A DNA stretch of 64,000 nt, from the NCBI GenBank assembly GCA_023935145.1, contig CM043702.1, forward strand, positions 59,050,001-59,114,000. Reading direction: 5' to 3'. Numbering within the stretch: the first letter of the stretch is position 1; every line of letters begins with the position of its first letter. Of this stretch, positions 22,525 to 33,692 are shown piece by piece. Under the pieces are notes generated by a model. The model worked only from the letters and a program-made list of their open reading frames with translations. It searched no databases and had not been told where the DNA came from. This stretch comes from Bretschneidera sinensis. Taxonomy: Eukaryota > Streptophyta > Magnoliopsida > Brassicales > Akaniaceae. The translations under genes and the position numbers were made by a program.

Positions 22525-23971
22525 TGATGAGTGCCAAATATTGTATATTTTAGCCCCTTAATTTATGTTTGTTATCTTAGAAATTTGTTACTTTGAGTTG
22601 TTTTTCGTTGTTTTTCAGGTTTACAAGCACTTGGAAAGGAGTTTCACTAAATTGCCAGAATTTCCCGTACAGATCAGTCATTTTTGCATATTAAACTGTA
22701 GTGATTCAGGAAGAACCAGAAGATGAGCCATATATGCTTGAAAAGATCCAGATGTCTATTTTCTGGGGAATTTTATGGCTTATAAATATGATTTTTCTAG
22801 AGAAAGTTATGGCAGTTTTAGTAGACAAAGGTCAGGTTGTGTGTGATTTCAGCGTGACAAAAGTGATTTTTGCGGATTAAAACTGTAATGATTCAGGAAG
22901 AACCAGGAGATGAGCCATATATGCTTGGAAAGATCCGGATGTCTATTTTTTAGGGAATTTATGGCTCGTAAATATGATTTTTCTAGAGAAAGTTATGGCA
23001 GCTTTAGCAGACAAAGGTCAGGCTGTGCGGGATTTCAGCGTGGGCAGAAGTTTTGAAGGGCCTGTGAAGGCTTAAATCCCACATCCCACATCAGTTGGAA
23101 ACACATTCTATATCTCACATCCCACATCGGATTGGAAACACATTGCACTCATGGAGTTCCCCTATAAAAGCCCCATTTCACTTCATAAAAAAGGTGTGCA
23201 ATCCGGAGGATTTCTGCGAGCAATCTAGGGGATCTCCAAGGCTTTGCTACCACGGGTGGGAAGCACCGCACAATAGCTGCGAGTGGAATTTCTCTCAATA
23301 TATAGTCAGTTTTAATTTATTTATTTTGAGTTTAAAGTTTTATGTTTAGTACTTTAATTGTGAAATTTAGTTTCATAATCATGAGAGGCTAAAACCTTCA
23401 TCTAAGGTTGAAGATGACGCCTCGCTATTGTTTGGCATAATATTTTCAGATATGTTCGTACAATTATGATATTTTTAGAATTAATATTCTGTTTCAATTG
23501 TTTGAGTAAATTCTTATGATTGATTATGTTTAAATTGTTCAAATTGGATATTCCTTATGTTTCATCTGCCGGATACGACGGATCATCCAAAGTAAATTGG
23601 ATATCCATTGTAATTCTAAAGGGATACATTGGATGATTTGGTTGAATTAAGGTATTCGCTGTGATTTGTATAATGGTGGATTCATGGAATTATTTGACAG
23701 ATTACTTTTATACAGAACATGAAAATATATGCTTTATTTTGGTGGGGTGGATTCAAAAACCTTAGTATTTTTATTATTTGTTTCAACTCAATTTAGTTTA
23801 GTTTATATTCTTTGCATAATACAATTCAAAAATTGGAACTAGGTTAAAATAGGGTTAGTTTAGATAAAAATATATTTTTGCGATGCAATTCTCTGTGGAT
23901 TCGACCTCGCACTTGCATACACTATATTGCAAACGACTCGTGCGCTTGCGAGTAATTTAAAACTCACAACA
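22525..23971 (+). repeat. 3' LTR of element E
   Basis: 1447 bp, the same structure as the 5' LTR, with TATA box at 23163-23170. It ends AACTCACAACA and is followed by TGGGG. Many scattered differences from the 5' LTR suggest an older insertion than C. Confidence 0.9.
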
Positions 23972-23976
23972 TGGGG

Positions 23977-24109
23977 CGCTGGTCTCGGCAACTCCTTTGC
24001 CGACATTCCTTGTGGTATTTCTGGGTAGCATGGCAAAAGATGAGTTCTTTAGACTTTTTCGCTTTTACTGTTAGCAAGAGATGGTGGTTTCCCACGAACA
24101 GCGCCAATC
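23977..24109 (-). promoter_or_regulatory. Element A leader with primer-binding site
   Basis: The PBS at 24089-24106 reads, on the minus strand, TGGCGCTGTTCGTGGGAA and begins 3 bases after the LTR end ATCAACA. I do not assign its tRNA firmly. The rest is the untranslated leader, which with 18950-19005 makes a leader of roughly 170 bases before gag. Confidence 0.6.
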
Positions 24110-24830
24110 TGTTGATGCCTAAAATATGTTGCTGAGCTGAAGGTCAATGCTTCAGGGGGAGCTTGCACAAGGAAACAGGGGTGAACTAGAGAGTAGACGA
24201 AGGAGAGGAGGAGTGATACCATCTAAGGACACTCCGATGCTTTTGTCAGTGTAAGTTTTTAGAAAAATTGAGAGAATTACGACACTAGTGTTTTCAGTAA
24301 TGAACTTGTAATTGAAGTTGGTTTAGATTTGTGTACCTTAGGCCTTTTATATTGATTCAGAGGTGGGATTGCCCACGTGTCAGGGATGGGGCAATCCCGG
24401 AGATCCCGTTCTTTCGGTCGAGGTCTAGTCGCATGTCCTGGATGGTCCAATCCCATAATCACGCTTACAGTCCTGCACAGGGGAGATCATGAGTGACAGT
24501 GGTGTTGTCAACTGCTTGTCAACGTGTCATCAGACTATTGGAGAGGATTCATCCATGTGTCCTCGTGCTATTGGAGGAAAGTTGTCCATGTGTCCTTGTG
24601 CTATTGGAGGAGAGTTATCCATGTGTCCTCATGCTATTGGAGGAGAGTTGTCCGCGTGTCCTCATATTATTGGAGGAGAGTTGTTTGCGTGTCCTCATGC
24701 TACTAGAGGAGAGTTGTCCGCGTGTCTTCATATTATTAGAGGAGAGTTGTCCACGTGTCTTCATGCTACTGGAGGAGAGTTGTCCACGTGTCCTCATATC
24801 ATTGGGTGGTAACTTATTATCTGTATCAAT
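24110..24830 (-). repeat. 5' LTR of element A
   Basis: On the plus strand it starts TGTTGATGCC right after the PBS. A minus-strand TATA box (AATATAAAAG, plus 24344-24353) separates U5/R on the left from U3 on the right. U3 holds the 33-bp repeat array. The right end is not fixed because the matching LTR lies outside the window; ...GTATCA near 24826 is a plausible terminus. Confidence 0.6.
24525..24805 (-). repeat. Tandem 33-bp repeat array in element A U3
   Basis: Eight full 33-bp units start at 24525, 24558, 24591, 24624, 24657, 24690, 24723 and 24756, with a partial ninth at 24789. The typical unit contains TATTGGAGGAGAGTTGTCC, then a CACGTG, CGCGTG or CATGTG core and TGTCCTCAT. Because 33 is divisible by 3, long reading frames with an 11-residue period appear on both strands; they are not genes. 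The array lies 170-460 bases upstream of A's TATA box, where LTR enhancers sit. Confidence 0.92.
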
Positions 24831-24984
24831 AGTTATCCTTTATTTAGTTGAAAAGATTTACTATTCATGTGAGATTAAAATGGGATAAAATTAGTTTTAA
24901 TTCCATATTTTTATTCCTATCTTTCCAATGGGATAGATTCTATCGCATCTACGTGGGACTAAAATTTTTCTTTTTGCCTTATTT
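24831..24984. other. Flank between element A and the AT-rich tract
   Basis: AT-rich, with repeated GGGATA and its complement but no coding segment. Whether it belongs to A's LTR or to the target cannot be decided from this window. Confidence 0.4.
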
Positions 24985-25470
24985 TACCCTTGAATAATAA
25001 TAGTAATAATAATTATAATTATTAAAAATAATTTTTTATAATAATAATAATAATGTTAATAATTATAATTATAATTATAATATTATTATACTAATCACAA
25101 ATAATAATTATAATAACTATAATAATGATGATTGTTATTATCATAATAATAATAGTATTTCTATAATATTATAATAAAATTTATCATAATAATAATAGTA
25201 TTTCTATAATATTATAATAAAATTTTCTTATAATAATAATTACTATTATTATAATAATAATTATAATAGATATAATAATAATGATTATCATTATCATTAT
25301 CATTATCATTATAATAATACTAATATTAATAGTATTTTATAATATTATTATAATAAAAAATTCTTATAATAATAATAATTACTAATAATTATAATAATGA
25401 TGATAATAATAATAATATTTATTACAATATTATAATCATATTTATTATAATATTATTGTAATAATGATAA
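24985..25470. repeat. Imperfect (TAA)n tract, left half
   Basis: Almost pure A/T with TAA/TTA, TAATTA and TATCAT units. It ends in the TSD GATAA (25466-25470) and continues at 60915-61475. The two halves were one tract before H inserted. Confidence 0.9.
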
Positions 25471-26477
25471 TGTCACGACCCATCCTAGGTGGACCCTACT
25501 CGAGATGGAATCGCCACCTTTAAGCTCCGAGCTCTAGTCTGAATGTCATGCACACATCTTGTCATACTATACAACTCACAATTCATCATAATCAAACAAT
25601 TTATTTCATGTACAATCATATTCATACAGCACAACTAATGCATCACTTTTTAAATCCCCAGTGTTTACAAAACATTCAAATTTCTCTATCCTTTTGTATA
25701 AACAACATTTTAAAAGAAAACTTCAGACTCAAGATGACTCTGAGGATGCTGCTTCCAACCCACCCGTACAATCTCTAATTATCAACTGTCAACTAGAGCT
25801 TACTTCCAAAATCAACTGCCACTTGGGGGGAAAATAAAACATATAGGAGAGGGGTGAGCTTCAAAAAGCTCAGTGAGAATCACATTACTCATAGTATTCA
25901 ATTTTTAATTTCATTTAACAATCTTTATTATACATTCAATTGATTAGCATGTGTATCTAAGTGATTATTATTTCCATTGAACATAAATTTAATATTTTCT
26001 CCTTATCTTTAATTCAAGGAATATCACTCATCACAAAATGACACTACACCCCACTCTATAATCACAAAACATATTTATAAGCATATATATGCACCCATCA
26101 CACAACATTCATAAAATCCACATTCATAAGCACATTAACACCATCATTCACAATCCACTCTCATAATTTATACATCATAATCAACTATTTAATAGGCACA
26201 ATACCGTTATTTCAGACCAATCAACATCACATGAAACGCAATATAATGGATCATACAATCACAACAATTAACATCATACGAAATTGAAATGCAATGAATG
26301 ATCACATCTCAACTCATTTAAATTCAACTCTCAGACCCAAGGTCCTACAATATATTCAACTCATCTCATCTCTTTCATTTGATCTCATTTCAAATTTTCT
26401 CAATTCATATTTCATATTAGAAAGGGGACATCTCCCTACATACCGGTATGTCAATCATCTCATGATAAATCCTCTAA

Positions 26478-26715
26478 TCCCCTACACCCTTTCTGGGCGG
26501 GGTCATACCATTTCAATATTATCCTCAGATCTTTTTTACCATTTCCAAGCGGCGTCCTACCATTCAAATATTATCCTCAGTCCCCTTTCACCCTTTCTGG
26601 GCGAATCCTACCATTCCAATATTATCCTCGGATCCCCTTTACCCTTTTCGGACGGGCTTTTACAATTCCAATACTATCTTCGGTACCCTCTCACCCTTTT
26701 TGGGCAGGTCCTATG
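26478..26715 (-). repeat. About 52-bp tandem repeats in element H LTR
   Basis: Units begin near 26478, 26531, 26582, 26634 and 26686, with conserved TTTCTGGGCG, TCCTACCATTCCAATATTAT and CCTCGG parts. The right LTR has the same array at 44332-44870, where both S3 and G inserted. Confidence 0.8.
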
Positions 26716-27517
26716 ACTCACACATACATTCGATTATTTCACATGGCCATAACGAGAGTACAATTTCATACATCAAATTCATGACAATCTCAAACAATCC
26801 ATTCCCATCACACAAAAAGGCAACCATTGCCGTACAACAACCAAATACAATTCTCACACATAAATTCACAAATGTGCATGTCACACTCACAAAAATCTAT
26901 CATATCACAATCACAATTCCTTTCAATAATTACATCATGTAGTGTAAGAAAATGATATACCTTTATATTTTAACTTACATATGTATTATTTCACATATAC
27001 ACCAAAATCACATAATACATCAAATTTGAAAAATATTTATATCAACTTTTCATGTTCAATATTTAGTTAAGTCTTAAGGTTCCTAACTCTTTCTCGCTTA
27101 CCAGAAGTAAGGCGAACTCACCTCACTATGCGATCCACAAACTAGTCTCCAAGTACTTCATTTGTCATTCAATATGATCATCACTTGTTCCTAAAAGTAA
27201 ATAACACTTAATTCCATCATTATCAATCACGAATGCATGCTATACAACCCCAATAGTATTTTTATACTTTAAATATCATGTGCGCACTTTGTACACAACC
27301 ATTATAGAAAAATCAAAGTATTATGCCCATTTTTTCTTTTCCTTTTCAAATTATTGACTTTGGGTCTCAAAAACACTTTAATTTCAAGAATACTAAACAT
27401 TTCAAAGGTGGTCTATTCATATTTCCAATGTATATGATGGTTAAAATCACTTTGGAAAGGTTTTACATTAAAATTTTTATGGAAAAGGCCAAAATTTTTG
27501 GAAAACAACATGTTATC

Positions 27518-27634
27518 TGTAGTCGGCTACAATAGCCCCTGATACCTTGTGTAGTCAACTACAACACCTATTCTTCAAATAAAATGGTTCAGAAACACCC
27601 TGTAGTCGACTATGCACTATTGTAGTCGACTACA
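27518..27634. repeat. Array of 14-bp palindromes TGTAGTCGACTACA, left LTR of H
   Basis: Four copies at 27518-27531, 27550-27563, 27601-27614 and 27621-27634. The last is perfectly self-complementary and the others have one or two changes. The right LTR has five related copies at 60095-60230. Confidence 0.85.
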
Positions 27635-28359
27635 CCCTCCATTTCTAGTAAAATCTCTTACAAAAACTCACTTTTTCCTCCAAAATTTTCCTTGATTTCC
27701 ATAGGACTTCTCAAATCTTCAAAGATACAAGTTTTTTACTATCAATAAAATCCAACATTACCCACATCAAAAATTGAACTTTTAAGTTCTAAGTCATGAA
27801 ATTTGGTCTAAAACCCATTTTCTTTCAAAATAACCTAAATTTTCTCATGTTTTTCTCAAACAACTTTAAATCCATCAATGCAAACTCAAATCCTAAGTTT
27901 ATAAGCATGCTTGAAGATTAAGAATTGATTCTTACCTTGATTTTTGAGCTTTTCCCTAAGCTTTTTCCCGTTTCTTTCTTCCATTATTTCCCCTCTTCTC
28001 TCATTCTCTCGGTCTCTCTAGAGACTTCTACCAAAAAATTTGATGCCTCGCCCCTTTTATAGCCTCTTTCTAGTGTTATTACAAGTTTACCCCTTCTCTT
28101 CTTATTTTTCTATATTTCACCACATCATTCTCTAGTAATTCCAATTTTACTTAATTTTTCTTACAATCCTTCAGTAATTTTGTAATCTTCTCTTGATATA
28201 TGTTTTTATTATTTTAAATTATTAGTTTATTTATTTATTTCCAAGTCTTGCACATTCTAACATGAATTAAATATAATTTATTTTCAAATAAATGCATAAA
28301 TTCATAAAAAAATACACTCCCATGATTTAAAATAATTTAACTAAATACCGTACTCTACA

Positions 28360-29562
28360 ATTCTCCCCTATTAATAAAATTTCATCCTCGAAATTCTTCT
28401 AGCTTAGATCCGCAAATGAAAGAGATTCTTGTTTTCTTCACACCTATCTCATTACCTACTACATTCCCCAGCTCTCTCATTCTTCCAAAGTATTATTATC
28501 TAAAGGTAAAACTTTGTCTCGATCACAATTTTGATTTGTCTCTAAACTATTTCCATATCGTTATCATATTATCTCAATTATTAAGATTTGAACAATCCAA
28601 CATATCGTTTCAATCAACTTTATTTGATTTAGCTAAAGATCTTGACGTACACATCCAGTAGTATTTTAAACCTCTTGCAGTCACCCTCTTTTTGTCTCTT
28701 ATTAACTTCCTGCGGTAAATTTGAAAATTTTCTCTTAGAGTAACACATCATTTGGTAGAAATTTCAAATTTAAATTTTACATTATCTAATACTATCTCTA
28801 TCTCTAAATCTTTCACATCCTTAATTTAATATAGTACTCTAGTTCTCGCTTACCATATCATTTTGCTCATGTTCTCTACTATTTGACATACCACCTCAAA
28901 AGAAGTCATTCACCAATTGTTTACTTATTCTTAATATTAAAAAATTTTAAACACTCATTTTTCTCCGAATAAAATATGGTACCCCGGATCCAATTACAAT
29001 GTTATCTAAAGTTTTAAGCTTAACACAGCTTTAGTTCACTCACCATCTTCTCAAACCATTTACTTTCTAGATTTCATTTACTTAAAATAAAAATCAGTTA
29101 ACAACCTCAAAACTCATCTTCCTATTCACTCATATTCTCCAATCATTTTGATCCATTCGGTAGTTTATCTCTTTAAATTTTATAAATCTCTTAACTCCTA
29201 CTAAAAAAATTTCACCATTATATTAATACATATATGTATTGAACTACATCTAGAATTGCTTCCCTTTATTTTTAAAGAGACAAATTCCAATTTTTTTGTC
29301 ACCATCTCTTATGAGTTAATTTGAGTCAGTATTCTCATATAAAGTTAATAAACTCCCTTAATTAGTTTTTTTTTTTACCAATTTCTTCACTATAATTTCA
29401 CCTTGATCCTCATAAAACTCTTCTCAAAGTTTTGATCATACCTCAAGGTCATTACTCTCCCACTTTTCTTGAATCACTTCACTTCTTCACATATTCTCTT
29501 GATTAAATCTCCCACTCACTTCTCATAATTGTATACTCCACAAATTGTATCCAATCACTATT
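28360..29562 (-). other. Element H internal region, part next to its 3' LTR
   Basis: Starts with a purine-rich PPT on the minus strand (AATAGGGGAGAATTG) and a GAGGATGAAATTTTATT segment typical of the end of chromovirus transcripts. The rest is A/T/C-rich on the plus strand. No conserved pol or chromodomain motif is readable in any minus-strand frame; the short open stretch 28416-28661 is unsupported. Confidence 0.55.
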
Positions 29563-29567
29563 CATCT

Positions 29568-31835
29568 TATACTACATATGTTCTTAAATTAAGGGTAAAA
29601 AAGTAATTGTATAGATATTACATGAAATTAAAAATATATATACGTGAAAAATTTATTATTGAATAAAACAAAATTTTTGAAAAAAAAAGAAAGATAAATG
29701 TGTGGATTCAATGGATAAAAAAAGGGGCCAACACCTGGAAATCTAGCTGTTGGCTGCCCAACATGCAAAACATTGCATGTTGGACAACAAGGACAAATTC
29801 ATGGCATCAGATTGCAACTGTTTGGTATAAAAAACAAAATTAAGTAAGTTTTTGTTTAGGTTTGTTAAAAATCAGTTTATACTCTCTCAACTTACTCTCT
29901 TTCTTTAAGCACCTAAGGACTGAAAGAAAAGTTGAAAGATTAAAATTTTGAAGAGGTTTACGGGAGAATTTTAAAGAGATTCGAGGGAAGCTTAACGAAA
30001 AACAGAAGGTAATAATGTGAATTTTATTTTTAGATTTAGCATACATGAAAATACCTGAAATTTGATGTAGAAATTTAAAGGTATGAATTACGAAAGAATT
30101 GAAGAATAAATTAAAATTTTTAATATAAATATTATATCAAGTGTTGACGATTAGTAATAGGGTGAAATTGTTGAAAGGAGCATGAAAGGCAATGAGCTAA
30201 TCCACGGGTAGCTTTAAGCTCTCTGTGGGGAGTTAGATTTACTTTTAGTAATTGAAACCAATAAAAATATGAAATTATGATATTTGAATAAATGGGTGAA
30301 TTACAATAATTTAAGGATGTATTTTCTATTATATATGAAAATTGATTGATTTATTGATTAGGAATTGGAAAGTGTGTTGAATATTAATTATATGAGAATT
30401 TATATTTTAGATAGGATAAATGAATGAAAAATATGTTGAGAAGTTTTATGAACTTCCGAAAAAATATGATAAAATATGATGGGAAAGTGGATATATGAGG
30501 AAATAATTTAATGAATGTGCATAACATAATAATTTTGAGAAAGAGTTTGATAGTTAAATTGAACGTTTGAATGTATGCTTGTTTTCATATTATTGCTCGT
30601 ATGCATAAAATAAAAGACAAGGAAGGCACCTAGTCTGTGTGTTTTCATATTATTGCTTATATGTATAAAATAAAGACCAGGAAGGCAGCCAATCTAGCTG
30701 AAAATAAAATAACCGAAAAGGCAGTCGGTCTAACTGAAAACGAAAGAAACGGGAAGGCAGCCGGTCTAGCTGAAAATAAAAGAACTGGGAAGACAACCGG
30801 TCTAGTTGAAAATAAAAGAACTGGGAAGGCAACCGGTTTAGCTGAAAATAAAAAGTTGGGAAGATAGCTAGTCTAGTCGAAAAGACCAGGAAGGCAGCTA
30901 GTCTGGCTGAAACATGTCGACATGTGGGAAGATGTTCCCAGATGATAATATGAAATGATCTGATGAGGAAGAAAGAAAGAAAATTTAAATTCATGCATTG
31001 CTTTTGTTTTAATTATTGATTTTTATTGGTTGAGATGCTAAAGCATCAGTTTGATTGTGACATGATTGATAGACAAATAAGTCTCGCAGAGAGATATATA
31101 TGATGAGAAAAAAAATATGATGGTAAGATATGATAAAAATTGATTTGCTTAATTGATTATATGTTGTGAACCTCATAACTAGGTAAATAATTATGTTAAA
31201 TTGAAAATCTCAAGATGATTAAATATATGAGAAGAAAAATTGATATGTTTGATGATTAATTTAAGATGAAATTGATAAATGGTTGAAATTATAATAGGAT
31301 GTTATTATTGATTTATATGAGATAATAGATGAATGAATATAAGAAGATTATTTGAAAGATTGAATGATTATTTGTGAATAAATAGATAATTTATATTGGT
31401 AAATTATAAACGATTGAATTATAAGATGTGACCGGAAATATATAATTGAATACTTTTAGTAAATTTAATTCACTGAGCTTGTGAAGCTCACTCCTTATTG
31501 TTGAAAATTTTCAGGCAGTGGACAGGGCAAATAAAGTTTAGAGCTAATAGCAGAGTAACTACCTTAAGTAAGTCTCGTGGTCAAGTCCTTTAACATTGTA
31601 AGAAAGAAGAAAGAAAATTTTTTAATAAAAATATTTTCATGCATTTTGTTATATGTATATATTGTTTCTGAAAGGAGGATGATGATGTATATTCTCTGAG
31701 AAGAGTTAAGGATTAGATTATTTTTTTTTATTATAGTTGATTTATTTTTGTATTGTTGCATATATGTGTTGTGCTAGGATTTCAAAACGTGACGACACTG
31801 TCTCGGGGGTGGCCAACTTGGGATGGGTCGTTACA
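29568..31835 (+). repeat. 5' LTR of element D
   Basis: 2268 bp, ending GGGTCGTTACA. It holds a 36-bp minisatellite at 30664-30910 and the palindrome at 30912-30925. The reading frames 30637-30867 (plus) and 30650-30994 (minus) are periodic translations of the minisatellite. Confidence 0.9.
30664..30910 (+). repeat. 36-bp minisatellite in element D 5' LTR
   Basis: About seven units of the type GAAAATAAAAGAACTGGGAA followed by GGCAGCCGGTCTAGCT, with the last units shortened. The 3' LTR has a comparable, diverged array at 39232-39474. G's LTRs have complementary-strand versions at 45645-45790 and 57925-58085. Confidence 0.88.
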
Positions 31836-31839
31836 ATTT

Positions 31840-31852
31840 TGGTATCAGAGCA
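31840..31852 (+). promoter_or_regulatory. Primer-binding site of element D (initiator tRNA-Met type)
   Basis: TGGTATCAGAGCA begins 4 bases after the LTR. This is the standard plant PBS complementary to the 3' end of initiator tRNA-Met. It is followed by the leader TTAGGTTTTATGATTATGTA, shared in form with G and H. Confidence 0.92.
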
Positions 31853-31922
31853 TTAGGTTTTATGATTATGTAGACTTCATAAAAATTTAAAGAAGTGGAA
31901 GATTTAAACAAACTACCTTTTA

Positions 31923-33190
31923 ATGCAGAGTCTGAGGATGACATGTGGATGTGCTAAAGCTAAAGGTAGAGTTTTGAATCAAAGAGGACGTGGTAGACCC
32001 ACAATATTTAGAAGAGTTGAAGTGGAGAGGGAGGTTGAGTCTATGGTTCATCTAAGAGAACATGTTGCTAATGCAGCTGGTACTAGTAGAGGTGGAAAGA
32101 GAATTTGATATTATGAGGGATGAGTTAAGAGAAATTCTTGATCGTGTTATAGAGAGAATGAATGCAGCAGAAGAAAGGGCTAATAATTTACAGAGGAGAT
32201 TAGAGGAAAAGGGTAGAGCAAAACCCGATGTGGTGAGACAATAGGTTTATGAGGGAGATAGTGTGTTTGCACATGAGATAGAAGGGGATTGTTTTATGAG
32301 ATTTCTTAAACTTAAACCCCAGTCTTTTAGAGGATCTGTAAATCCCATTGAAGTTGAGCAGTGGATTAAACATGTTGAGAAATATTTTGAATTCTTACTA
32401 GTGACAGATAGGCAAAAGGTTGATTTTGCTTCATTACTTCTCAATAGTGGGAGAATATTCTGCCTAGATTGAGTACACAGATAGATCAACCCTTAACTTG
32501 GTGTAAGTTTCAAGATGTGTTCTTTACGAAGTATTTTCCAGATACATTTCGAGAACAGCAGAAGAGAGATTTTATTCATTTAAGGTAGAATACCTTATCG
32601 ATGGCTCAGTATGACAATAGATCTATAGCCCCGTCAAGGTTCTTATATGAGTTAGTAAATACAGAAGAGAGGAAATCTAAGATATTTTCAGAGGGATTAC
32701 ACTATGAATTCAGACTAAACTCTCTTATATGGGTATTAGGAATTATGTTATAATGATGGATAAATCATTACAGATTGAGAAAGATGTGATGGAGTTTAGA
32801 GGTAAGAGGGATTGGCTGAAGAGGTCTAGATTTGAGGGACTCATAGGTGATAGCAGTATGAGTATGCATGGTGGGAGACCACCCCAGAGAGGGCGTTCTT
32901 ATTATAGGGAACTGCAATACAGAGTCAGAAGCAAGCAGGATCTATTGCTTCTGTAGCCCAGAGTAATATTGGTGGGACCCCTAGATTTGGGAGACAAGCT
33001 ATGGGAACTGGAAAATATGGTAGATGAGTACGTATGCCACCAAGGGGAAGTGGTAACTTGATGTATGATCAAGATACAAGAGTTTGCTTTAGATGTAATT
33101 AGACAGGGAATCTATCTATAAATTTTTCTACTCAGATGTGCTTTGTATGTGGTGAGGGAGGGCATATTAGTGTAGATTATCCAGTGGGAA
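31923..33190 (+). pseudogene. Element D gag with zinc knuckle remnants
   Basis: The start codon at 31923 opens a basic N-terminus (RMTCGCAKAKGRVLNQRGRG). A frameshift near 32090 leads to a charged helix (MNAAEERANNLQRRLEE, to 32244). The capsid core FLKLKPQSFRGSVNPIEVEQ and the KHVEKYFEFLLVTDRQKVDF segment lie in 32263-32472, and a further part is at 32729-32956. Around 33080-33180 two nucleic-acid-binding knuckles are visible: CFRCN-stop, and CFVCGEGGHISVDY, where the last Cys is Tyr. At least two frameshifts and several stops prevent a capsid protein. Confidence 0.8.
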
Positions 33191-33245
33191 AATCTGTTGA
33201 GATAAGTGTTGGAGGTGTTGGGAGAAGATAGGTGAATCAGGGAGT

Positions 33246-33692
33246 ATGCGGTGCAGGGACACAGGATCAGTAACTAAGAGAGGAAGCGGTGGTCTATTAC
33301 AGCCAAGAGACAGCAAAGTCTATGCGTTGTCCCAACAGGATGCACAAGCCACTCCTAATATTGTTATGGGAATGGTATCTATTCTTGATAGACCTGCTAG
33401 ATTATTGATTAATCCTGGTATAACCCATTCTTTTGCATCCAGTGTTTATATGAAATCTATTGATGCTAGTGTTAGTCCTTTGATGCATACTATTATTGTT
33501 GAGGTTCCTACTAGGGATAGGGTTATTATCAGGACAATTTATCGTGGTTGTGTGATTAGCATGGCTGATAGAGAATTTGAAGTTGATTTGTTACCTTTAG
33601 ATATGAAAGATTTTGATTTAATTATGGGAATAAATTGGTTATATGTATATCATGCTTGGATAGACTGTTTTAGGAAGAATGTGGTGTTTTAA
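33246..33692 (+). pseudogene. Element D protease domain
   Basis: This open segment of 148 codons holds the retropepsin-like region: VSILDRPARLLINPGITHSF and ending with DLIMGINWLYVYHAWIDC, the usual border with RT (GMDWL). The catalytic Asp of the D-P-G motif is Asn. The hydrophobic flank and the second conserved segment (FEVDLLPLDMKDFDLIMG) are well kept, so the domain is structurally recognisable but catalytically dead. Confidence 0.82.

Larger units (their letters stand above)
19006..23971 (+). mobile_element. Element E: internally deleted Athila-like element
   Basis: LTRs at 19006-20453 and 22525-23971 run TGATGAGTGCC...CTCACAACA. Flanks TGCGG and TGGGG form a TSD with one mismatch. The internal region is only about 2.07 kb. 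It has a tRNA-Asp-type PBS, a short frame from the gag/RT linker fused to a late RT segment, the post-pol GGGAGGCAACCCA segment and a long 3' tail. It lacks capsid, protease, the RT catalytic motif, RNase H and integrase, so it is non-autonomous. It sits in A's leader between PBS and gag. Confidence 0.9.
1..24830 (-). mobile_element. Element A: Ty3/gypsy retrotransposon (Tat-type?), nested host, 3' part outside window
   Basis: Oldest element of the left locus, minus strand. Its pieces are 1-857, 3009-3999, 18900-19005 and 23977 to about 24830. They join into one order (5' LTR, PBS, short leader, gag, protease) once S1, B with C, and E are removed. Gag carries the segment seen in plant Ty3/gypsy gag (KPMSIGTFKELSYIFASHF), and its end carries a Cys/His motif followed by a degenerate protease. 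The compact leader and the gag style recall the Tat (Retand/Ogre) group; that lineage call is from memory of the family. RT, RNase H, integrase and the 3' LTR would lie to the left of base 1. The right end of the 5' LTR is uncertain, somewhere in 24805-24985. Confidence 0.7.
25471..28359 (-). repeat. 3' LTR of element H
   Basis: 2889 bp. It includes about 4.5 tandem units of roughly 52 bp at 26478-26715 (each with a CACCCTTTCTGGGCG-like part and an AATATTATCCTC part) and four 14-bp palindromes at 27518-27634. The plus strand is strikingly poor in G. The reading frames at 26294-26716 and 27323-27535 lie in the same low-complexity DNA and are not supported as genes. Confidence 0.88.

Noticed and set aside
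24525..24805. Direct repeats suggesting a CRISPR array
   Set aside because: Units are contiguous without unique spacers, and the context is a plant retrotransposon LTR.
24489..24888. Overlapping periodic reading frames on both strands (Cys/Gly/Glu-rich 11-residue repeats)
   Set aside because: They are translations of the 33-bp non-coding repeat in element A's LTR. The period is a multiple of three, which keeps several frames open at once.
25000..25470. AT-rich tract as a centromeric or matrix-attachment element
   Set aside because: Only simple TAA-type repeats are seen. No satellite monomer or known attachment motif supports a function.
26294..26716. 140-codon frame in H, plus strand
   Set aside because: It lies antisense in the LTR, includes the roughly 52-bp tandem units, and has His/Ser/Leu/Tyr-rich composition set by the G-poor strand.
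30637..30994. Lys/Asn-rich and Phe/Leu/Arg-rich repeat proteins on opposite strands
   Set aside because: Both arise from the 36-bp LTR minisatellite. They lie between an LTR start and a PBS, with no coding context.
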